NCBI RefSeq assembly: GCF_000482865.1
Contig: NZ_AXWW01000058.1
Span: forward strand, 1 to 46,888
Origin: Actinokineospora inagensis DSM 44258
GTDB lineage: Bacteria > Actinomycetota > Actinomycetes > Mycobacteriales > Pseudonocardiaceae
Reading direction: 5' to 3'
DNA: 46,888 nt
In this document: piece after piece, positions 46,805-46,888 of the stretch
How positions within the stretch are numbered: the first letter of the stretch is position 1
How the letters are laid out: each line of letters opens with the position of its first letter
Program-made: the position numbers and the translations under genes
Notes under the pieces: generated by a model
Databases searched by the model: none
Told to the model about the DNA's origin: nothing
What the model saw: the letters and a program-made list of their open reading frames with translations, nothing else

Positions 46805-46888
46805 CCCCACCCCTCATCGACGAAGCGCCACACCCAACACACCGCCCCCCCCCAAAAAAAAAGACTCCACCCCATATCGACGAAGCCC
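46805..46888. repeat. Inverted relatives of the left-edge repeat
   Basis: CATCGACGAAGCG (46815-46827) and ATATCGACGAAGCCC (46874-46888) are reverse complements of the TTCGTCGATG-type boxes at 79-88 and 132-141. They sit in a C-rich non-coding tail with a run of nine C and nine A (46845-46862). Nothing in 46740-46888 looks like a gene. Confidence 0.55.

Overview
The window is a very GC-rich stretch of an actinobacterial chromosome, most likely from the Pseudonocardiaceae (inference). The evidence is third-position G/C bias in every gene, many GTG starts, a GAF-ANTAR protein, a mycothiol-dependent enzyme fold, LexA/DnaA-type sites of actinobacterial form, and an infC-rpmI-rplT-rRNA methyltransferase-pheS-pheT block. 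No tRNA, rRNA, insertion sequence, integrase or CRISPR array was seen.

Layout. 1-282: non-coding imperfect repeats, with relatives in inverted orientation at the far right edge (46805-46888). 283-3451: FKBP isomerase and GAF-ANTAR regulator (minus), then a response regulator/PAS histidine kinase pair (plus). 3753-4946: secreted endonuclease I. 4994-6191 (minus): a YdeI-like protein, then an excisionase-type HTH regulator overlapping a DUF4180 gene; a 13-bp inverted repeat covers the regulator's promoter. 6533-9653: divergent TetR regulator and drug-resistance-type UvrA paralogue, with paired palindromic operators between them. 9727-20890: an accessory region with an unknown PH-like protein, a prolyl aminopeptidase-like hydrolase, a DUF5710/HNH-like protein, a HEAT-repeat protein, a UvrD-like helicase, and a divergent UPF1/DNA2-type helicase broken by four frameshifts. 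A near-consensus LexA box lies between the two helicases. A metallo-beta-lactamase-fold hydrolase ends this region.

20998-26401: acyltransferase 3, a mycothiol-dependent maleylpyruvate-isomerase-like enzyme, and housekeeping uvrA. 26547-30416: a small ORF overlapping a large azoline-type YcaO cyclodehydratase whose N-terminus carries eight TQ(V/A)V repeats, then a secreted beta-propeller phytase. 30364-33609 (minus): a polytopic membrane protein, a DctA/GltP-type symporter and a DUF1844 protein.

33610-36184: the translation operon. A structured leader precedes infC, which starts with ATC, followed by rpmI, rplT and a TrmH-family methyltransferase. 36185-40811 (minus): an HSP90-family ATPase overlapping a 942-residue TPR-like partner. 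41162-44763: pheS-pheT overlapping by one base. 45026-46663: a secreted tripeptidyl-aminopeptidase-like hydrolase followed by a 14-bp perfect hairpin.

The items I consider least explained are the YcaO protein with its phospho-motif-like repeats, the HSP90/TPR pair, the infC leader with mutually exclusive stems, and the SOS-box helicase pair with one broken partner.
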